From Pseudomonas putida (lineage in GTDB: Bacteria > Pseudomonadota > Gammaproteobacteria > Pseudomonadales > Pseudomonadaceae), in assembly GCF_030159595.1 (NCBI RefSeq), contig NZ_BSKJ01000012.1, positions 62,001 through 126,000 of the forward strand: a stretch of DNA of 64,000 bases. Reading direction: 5' to 3'. The notes beneath the pieces are model-generated. The model was not told the DNA's origin and ran no database searches. It was given only the letters and a program-made list of their open reading frames with translations. Position numbers and translations under genes: made by a program. Of the stretch, positions 59,580 through 64,000 are shown one piece after another (the stretch's first letter is position 1; the number at the start of each line of letters is the position of its first letter).

Positions 59580-60044
59580 TCAAACGACGGTGAACAGCGG
59601 CTGGTCGAACTCAACCGGCTGGCCGTCTTCTACCAGGATGGCGTCGATGACACCGCCAACATCGGCTTCGATGTGGTTCATCATCTTCATGGCTTCGACG
59701 ATGCACAGGGTGTCGCCTTTCTTCACGGACTGGCCCACTTCAGCGAAGTTTGGCGAGGTCGGCGAAGGCTTGCGGTAGAAGGTACCCACCATCGGCGAGC
59801 GGATCACGGTGCCTTTCAGGGCTGGGGCAGCAGCGCCAGCTTCGGCAGCCGGTGCAGCGGCTGCGGCGACCGGAGCAGCAACAGGTGCGGCAGCCATCGG
59901 TGCAGGTGCGTAGAACTGTTGGGCAGCTGGGGTCTTGCTGTGACGGCTGATACGGACCGACTCTTCGCCTTCCTTGATCTCCAGTTCGTCGATGCCAGAC
60001 TCTTCCAGCAGCTCGATCAGTTTCTTGACTTTACGGATATCCAT
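59580..60044 (-). CDS. accB: Acetyl-CoA carboxylase, biotin carboxyl carrier protein
   Basis: A 154-residue BCCP. It has an N-terminal helical segment (MDIRKVKKLIELLEESGIDELEI), a flexible Ala/Pro-rich linker (about 45-75) and a C-terminal biotinyl domain with the target lysine in VEAMKMMNHI (Lys120). It carries carboxybiotin from AccC to AccAD. Expression of accBC is autoregulated by BCCP in E. coli; in this window an 18-base palindrome lies 45 bases upstream of the start. Confidence 0.97.
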   Translation of the reverse strand: MDIRKVKKLIELLEESGIDELEIKEGEESVRISRHSKTPAAQQFYAPAPMAAAPVAAPVAAAAAPAAEAGAAAPALKGTVIRSPMVGTFYRKPSPTSPNFAEVGQSVKKGDTLCIVEAMKMMNHIEADVGGVIDAILVEDGQPVEFDQPLFTVV

Positions 60045-60088
60045 TAATCTTCAACTCCCAAAGGTTCGGTCAGGGGGCGAAATACAAA

Positions 60089-60106
60089 AAACGTATCGAT
60101 ACGTTT
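60089..60106. promoter_or_regulatory. 18-base perfect palindrome upstream of accB
   Basis: AAACGTATCGATACGTTT is a perfect inverted repeat in the 98-base gap between aroQ and accB, 45 bases before the accB ATG. It has no T-run and a low GC content for a terminator, so it looks more like a binding site of a dimeric regulator. Confidence 0.6.
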
Positions 60107-60112
60107 CTATCG

Positions 60113-60138
60113 AACCCTGGCCCACTGAGGCCAGGGTT
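60113..60138. terminator. Hairpin between aroQ and accB
   Basis: AACCCTGGCC and GGCCAGGGTT form a 10-bp stem with a 6-base loop, five bases after the aroQ stop (minus strand). T-run is only on the plus-strand side (TTTTC), so for aroQ it is probably a weak terminator or attenuator before accB. Confidence 0.5.
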
Positions 60139-60142
60139 TTCA

Positions 60143-60598
60143 TCATTTGGGCTGTGCGTTGGCAGCCAGTTGTTCCAGCGCGGATTCCAGGGCCAGGCGA
60201 TAACCGCTAGCGCCCAGGCCGCAGATCACCCCTACGGCAACATCGGAAAAGTAGGAGTGGTGACGGAACGGTTCGCGTTTGTGCACGTTGGACAAATGCA
60301 CTTCGATGAATGGGATGCTCACCGCAAGCAGTGCGTCACGTAATGCGACGCTTGTGTGGGTGAAAGCAGCCGGGTTGATCAGGATGAAGTCCACACCCTC
60401 GTTGCGTGCGGCGTGAATACGGTCGATCAGTTCGTATTCGGCATTGCTCTGCAGGTACTGCAAATGGTGGCCTGCGGCGCGGGCACGTTGCTCCAGGTCC
60501 TGGTTGATCTGGGCCAGGGTCACGGCGCCGTAGTGGCCTGGCTCGCGTGTACCGAGCAGGTTGAGGTTGGGGCCGTGGAGCACCAGTAGCGTTGCCAT
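60143..60598 (-). CDS. aroQ: 3-dehydroquinate dehydratase, type II
   Basis: A 151-residue type II dehydroquinase. Motifs LVLHGPNLNLLGTREPGHYG (N-terminal, with the catalytic Tyr), QSNAEYELIDRIHAA, INPAAFTHTSVALRDAL (His) and EVHLSNVHKREPFRHHSYFSDVAVGVICGLGA are all present. It acts in the shikimate pathway. It is first in aroQ-accB-accC. A 26-base dyad lies 122 bases upstream of the start at 60598. Confidence 0.97.
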   Translation of the reverse strand: MATLLVLHGPNLNLLGTREPGHYGAVTLAQINQDLEQRARAAGHHLQYLQSNAEYELIDRIHAARNEGVDFILINPAAFTHTSVALRDALLAVSIPFIEVHLSNVHKREPFRHHSYFSDVAVGVICGLGASGYRLALESALEQLAANAQPK

Positions 60599-60719
60599 CT
60601 GCGGATTCCTTGGATTTGTAGGGCAATTCGACACAGCGCGGCGAGTGTGCCGCAAAGCAACGGCAAGTGTCCAGTTCCCGGCAATAGCCAGCACGATGTC
60701 CGAGATTCGCGCGAAGTAT

Positions 60720-60745
60720 GTGACCAAATAATGAAATCTGGTCAC
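60720..60745. promoter_or_regulatory. 26-base dyad between dsbD and aroQ
   Basis: GTGACCA and TGGTCAC are perfect 7-base inverted arms with a 12-base AT-rich gap; the symmetry goes on for two of the next three bases. It lies 122 bases before aroQ and 33 bases after the dsbD stop. It could be an operator; I do not recognise the factor. Confidence 0.5.
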
Positions 60746-60777
60746 CTATTTCAGGATTTTTCCGGGCTCGCGGGAAG

Positions 60778-62550
60778 TTATAGACCGACTTTGCCGCGCA
60801 CGCGTGTCAGAATGTGCGCAAATTCACCGGCGTTTATCTCGCCAATCACCCGATCAGCGGTAATTTCGCTGCCGTTCGCCGCAAAAAACAGCAGAGCGGG
60901 TGGGCCGAACAGCTGGTAGCGATCGAGCAGTGTGCGTTGCTCGGCATTGCTCTCGGTGATGTCGAAACGCAGCAGCTTGAAGCCGGTCAGTTGCGTTTGC
61001 ACCTGCGGCGCGTTGAGCACCTCATGCTCGATCACCTTGCAACTGATGCACCAGTCGGCGTACCAGTCCAGCAGCACCGGCTGGCCCGCCGCCTTGGCCT
61101 GGGCCAAGGCCGCGTCCAGGGCGGCAGGGGTGGTGACGGTTTGCCAGGCATCAGCCTTCGCCACCGTGCTGCTGCCGCTGGCCGACGGTGTTGCAACCGG
61201 CAGCGGGCGCAGCGGGTCGCCCTGGCCACTGAGGGCGCCGTACCAGCAGGCCAGGGCATACACCAGCAAGGCCAGGCCAAGCAGTTGGGCCAGGCGCTGG
61301 CGTGTAGTCTTGACGACGAACTCCAGGGTGCCGAGGAACAGCGCCACGCCGGCGGCGAGCAAGCCCACCAGCAGCAAGGTCGCCGGGCCTGGCAGCACGC
61401 GGCTGAGCAAGCCGATGGCCAGCCCAAGCAGCAATACGCCGATGGCGTTTTTCACGGTATTCATCCAAGGACCGCTCTTTGGCAGCCAGGCTGCGCCACC
61501 GGTGGCTACCAGCAGCAATGGCGCGCCCATGCCGAGGCCCAGGGCAAACAGCTTGAGCGCGCCGCCCAAGGCATCGCCGCTGGCGCTGATGTACAGCAGG
61601 GCGCCGGCCAGGGGGGCGGATACGCAGGGCGAAACCAACAGGCTGGAAAGTACGCCGAGCACTGCCGCGCCCAGCAGCGAGCCGCCCCGGGTGTGGTTGG
61701 CGACGTTGTTCAGGCGGTTGCTCAAGGCCTGTGGCAGCTTGAGTTCGAACAGGCCGAACATGGCCAGTGCGAACACCACGAAGAACAGTGCGAAGGGCAC
61801 CAGTACCCAGGCCGACTGCAGACGTGCTTGCAGGTTCAAGCCGGCACCAAACAGACCCATCAGGGCGCCAAGTACCGCGAAACTGGCCGCCATCGGCAGC
61901 ACATAGGCCAGCGATAGCGCCAGCCCGCGCAGGCCGCCGACCTGGCCGCGCAGCACCACGCCAGACAGGATCGGCAGCATCGGCAGCACGCAAGGCGTGA
62001 AGGTCAGGCCGACCCCGGCAAGGAAGAACAGCAACAGTGATTTCCAGTTCCAGGCGTGGTCGGCAGCGCCCGGCGTATTGGCGCCGCTTGCGCCATCGAT
62101 GCTCAGGCGTTCGGTTTCAGGTGGGTAGCACAGGCCCTTGTCTGCGCAGCCCTGGTAGCCCACCAGCAAGGTGAAGGCACGCGGATCGTTGCGCGGCAGC
62201 TCGATGTCGAGTACGCCATGGTACACCTCGACGTCACCGAAGAACTCATCGTGCTTGGCCTCGCCTTTGGGGATGTTCGGCGTGCCCAGGGCGATATCGG
62301 TCGGCTCGGTGCGGAACTGGAAACGGTGGCGGTAGAGGTAGTAGCCCTCGGTGGCGACGAAGCGCAGCTTGAGGGTTTGCGCATCGGCCTGCACCAGGCT
62401 GAGCTTGAAGGCCTCGTGTACCGGCAGGAAGTCGGCGTTGTTGGCCAGCGAAGCGGCGCCGAGGGTGGCGCTGGGGCGGTTGTCGAGCAGGCCCGTGGCG
62501 AAGGCAGGGCTGGCCAGCAGCAGGAACAGCAGGAAAAACAGGCGGCGCAT
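60778..62550 (-). CDS. dsbD: Thiol:disulfide interchange protein DsbD (DipZ)
   Basis: A 590-residue inner-membrane reductase of three parts: a periplasmic N-domain after the signal peptide (LFFLLFLLLASPAFATG), with the Cys pair around GCADKGLCYPP; a central eight-helix domain (about 170-440) with GVGLTFTPCVLPMLPIL and LLVSPCVSAPLAG cysteines; and a C-terminal thioredoxin domain with WYADWCISCKVIE. It carries electrons from cytoplasmic thioredoxin to periplasmic proteins, including the cytochrome c maturation system. Single-gene unit on the minus strand. Confidence 0.96.
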   Translation of the reverse strand: MRRLFFLLFLLLASPAFATGLLDNRPSATLGAASLANNADFLPVHEAFKLSLVQADAQTLKLRFVATEGYYLYRHRFQFRTEPTDIALGTPNIPKGEAKHDEFFGDVEVYHGVLDIELPRNDPRAFTLLVGYQGCADKGLCYPPETERLSIDGASGANTPGAADHAWNWKSLLLFFLAGVGLTFTPCVLPMLPILSGVVLRGQVGGLRGLALSLAYVLPMAASFAVLGALMGLFGAGLNLQARLQSAWVLVPFALFFVVFALAMFGLFELKLPQALSNRLNNVANHTRGGSLLGAAVLGVLSSLLVSPCVSAPLAGALLYISASGDALGGALKLFALGLGMGAPLLLVATGGAAWLPKSGPWMNTVKNAIGVLLLGLAIGLLSRVLPGPATLLLVGLLAAGVALFLGTLEFVVKTTRQRLAQLLGLALLVYALACWYGALSGQGDPLRPLPVATPSASGSSTVAKADAWQTVTTPAALDAALAQAKAAGQPVLLDWYADWCISCKVIEHEVLNAPQVQTQLTGFKLLRFDITESNAEQRTLLDRYQLFGPPALLFFAANGSEITADRVIGEINAGEFAHILTRVRGKVGL

Positions 62551-62638
62551 GGCGGACTCGCGAGGTGGAACGTGTCGGGCATGATAGCGGAGTTGGTGGG
62601 GGTTGGGGCCACGGGCAGATGTGTAACCTGTGCCGGCC

Positions 62639-64000
62639 TCATACCCTGAACGCCCGCACCGCCCGGTTCAGCTCGCCGCCCAGGCTCAGCAATTGCTCCC
62701 CTTGCTCACGCCCCTCGCCAATGCGCTGCAGGTTGTCCTCACCCAACTCATGAATCCGTTCGCTGTGGTCCCGAATCTCGCTCACCGCGCCGCTCTGTTG
62801 CGCCGTGACATCGGCAATCCGTACCGCCGTATCGGCAATGGTGCGAATGGCACAGACAATCTCGTCCAGCGCGCCATCCGCCGCCTGGGCCTGATTGGCT
62901 GTGGCCTCGGCATGCTCAAGCTGCGCACGCATCCCCGCCACCGAACTTTTCGCTGCTTGCTGCAGGCGGTCGATCAGTGCCTGAGTCTCGCTGGTAGCCC
63001 GCGTGGTGCGCTGCGCCAGCGAGCGCACTTCATCGGCTACGACGGCAAAGCCACGGCCCATCTCACCCGCACGCGCTGCTTCGATCGCGGCGTTCAGCGC
63101 CAACAGGTTGGTTTGCTCGGCAATCGAACGGATAACCGTCAGCACCCCGCCGATGGTCGCCGACTCTTCCGCCAGTTGCTCGATCATGCGGGCGTTGCCT
63201 TGCACTTCATCAACCAGTTCACGCAAACCCGACAGGCTTTGGCCGATCACTGCCTGGCCTTGTTCCACCGCTCGTCCGGCATCGCGGCTGGCGTCGGCGG
63301 CGGCGCTGGCATCACCTGCCACTTGCTGGATGGTCGCTTCGAGTTCGCCCAGGGCGTCGCGGATTTGCCCGGTATCGCCCGCCTGGCGTTCGGCGCCGCC
63401 GTGCAGGGCGGCGCTCATGCCGGCCAGGGCGTGACTGCTGCCGGCCACCTGCTCGGCGTTGTGGCGGATGGTGCCGACCAGCTCCACCAGGTACTGGCGC
63501 AGGCGGTTGAGTGACGCCTGAATATCATGCAGTTCGCGGTTGGTCCTGCCCAGGACGATGGCCTGAGCGAAGTCGCCCTCGGCCCAGCGCGACAGGGCTG
63601 GCGCCAAGCCCGTGAGGGTGCGCGCCAGGCGGCGCTGCAAGGTGTCGATCAGCAAGGCGATCAGCAGGATCAGGCCAATCATCAGGCCTTGGATGATGCG
63701 CACCTCGGCGGCGATTTTCGCGTGCTGGCCACGCACTTCGGGCTCCAGCGCGGCGATGGCCTGTTGCACCGCTTCCAGGCGCTGATGGGTGCTGGCGGCC
63801 AGAGCGGCGCGGCGTTCGATTTGTTCTCGGGTGCGTTGCAGCTCGGCAGGGTAGCGGCTGAGCAGGCTTTTCAGCTCACGCTTAAGGCCAACGGCAATGT
63901 CTTCTTGCTGGGCGCTGGCCTGGGCTTCCAGGCCCATCATCGCGGCGAAGTCATCGGCACCGGATTCGGCGGTGCGGGTCACGCCCAGCAAGGGCAGGCT
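62639..64000 (-). CDS. Methyl-accepting chemotaxis protein, partial (start lies beyond the window)
   Basis: At least 453 residues are visible; the N-terminus is cut by the right edge. Visible parts: a helical sensor segment (EQIERRAALAASTHQRLEAVQQAIAALEPEVRG), one transmembrane helix (IIQGLMIGLILLIALLIDTL), a HAMP-like region (RTLTGLAPALSRWAEGDFAQAI) and the signalling domain with the highly conserved hairpin tip IAEQTNLLALNAAIEAARAGEMGRGFAVVADEVRSLA. It controls CheA at the cell pole. The ligand cannot be judged without the rest of the sensor. Confidence 0.93.
   Translation of the reverse strand, partial: SLPLLGVTRTAESGADDFAAMMGLEAQASAQQEDIAVGLKRELKSLLSRYPAELQRTREQIERRAALAASTHQRLEAVQQAIAALEPEVRGQHAKIAAEVRIIQGLMIGLILLIALLIDTLQRRLARTLTGLAPALSRWAEGDFAQAIVLGRTNRELHDIQASLNRLRQYLVELVGTIRHNAEQVAGSSHALAGMSAALHGGAERQAGDTGQIRDALGELEATIQQVAGDASAAADASRDAGRAVEQGQAVIGQSLSGLRELVDEVQGNARMIEQLAEESATIGGVLTVIRSIAEQTNLLALNAAIEAARAGEMGRGFAVVADEVRSLAQRTTRATSETQALIDRLQQAAKSSVAGMRAQLEHAEATANQAQAADGALDEIVCAIRTIADTAVRIADVTAQQSGAVSEIRDHSERIHELGEDNLQRIGEGREQGEQLLSLGGELNRAVRAFRV

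Overview
This window looks like chromosomal DNA of a fluorescent Pseudomonas, most likely the P. putida group. The evidence is high GC content, ATG/GTG/TTG starts with GGAG-type ribosome sites, two families of Pseudomonas REP sequences (a GTGGGAGC-GGGYTTRCCCGC-GAA type and a GTGGGAGC-TGGCTTGCCGGC-GAT type), and a gene order I recognise from P. putida: nrdR-rib-nusB-thiL-pgpA, dxs-ispA-xseB, ppa, eat-eutBC, mpl-ubiX, aco, aroQ-accBC. I saw no rRNA, tRNA, IS element, prophage or CRISPR array. The species is an inference from memory, not a database result.

Layout. 0.3-3.9 kb: two SDR/epimerase genes and an HxlR regulator divergent from an MFS exporter. 3.9-4.6 kb: oprG with an FNR/Anr-type promoter. 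4.7-7.8 kb: a zinc-related operon (DUF2796, ABC ATPase, FtsX-like permease, DUF3299) behind a Zur-like palindrome. 7.9-10.3 kb: a small unknown protein, a thioredoxin-TPR protein, a methyltransferase and a YbaY-type lipoprotein. 10.4-19.1 kb: nrdR-ribD-ribE-ribBX-ribH-nusB-thiL-pgpA, then a periplasmic binding protein, ribA, a small membrane protein and a BtuF-like protein. 19.2-23.4 kb on the minus strand: xseB-ispA-dxs, and a stand-alone ribB under an FMN riboswitch. 23.5-24.5 kb: an orphan zeta-toxin-like P-loop protein.

24.5-29.9 kb: an iron-uptake block (siderophore esterase, OmpR-type two-component system, divergent TonB receptor) with Fur-like sites. 30.1-33.7 kb: a copper operon copA, a Met-rich small protein, copB and a His-rich cytochrome c, with a CopR-like box. 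34.1-37.8 kb: a Cro/CI regulator with a degenerate S24 domain, ppa, mtfA, a DedA protein and a GNAT protein. 37.9-45.5 kb: ethanolamine use (ALDH, eat, eutB, eutC) with a divergent sigma-54 activator. 45.5-48.6 kb: mpl, ubiX, a YceK-like lipoprotein and an SDR. 48.6-50.3 kb: a MORN-repeat lipoprotein fused to a legumain/caspase-like domain. 50.6-58.0 kb: acetoin/2,3-butanediol catabolism (acoXABC plus dehydrogenase) with the sigma-54 activator acoR. 58.2-64 kb: aroQ-accB-accC, dsbD and a chemoreceptor that runs off the right edge.

How the parts work together. Ethanolamine and acetoin breakdown both release acetaldehyde. The two pathways sit close together, each controlled by a GAF-AAA-Fis activator and a -24/-12 promoter, and the aldehyde dehydrogenase between them can serve both. 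The window carries riboflavin genes in four places and gives one of two DHBP-synthase genes FMN control. Metal handling is prominent: zinc, iron and copper modules each have a recognisable operator. The most unusual items are the MORN/C13 lipoprotein, the zeta-like protein lacking the usual acidic residue, the REP pair translated inside the ethanolamine activator, and two unexplained palindromes upstream of aroQ and accB.
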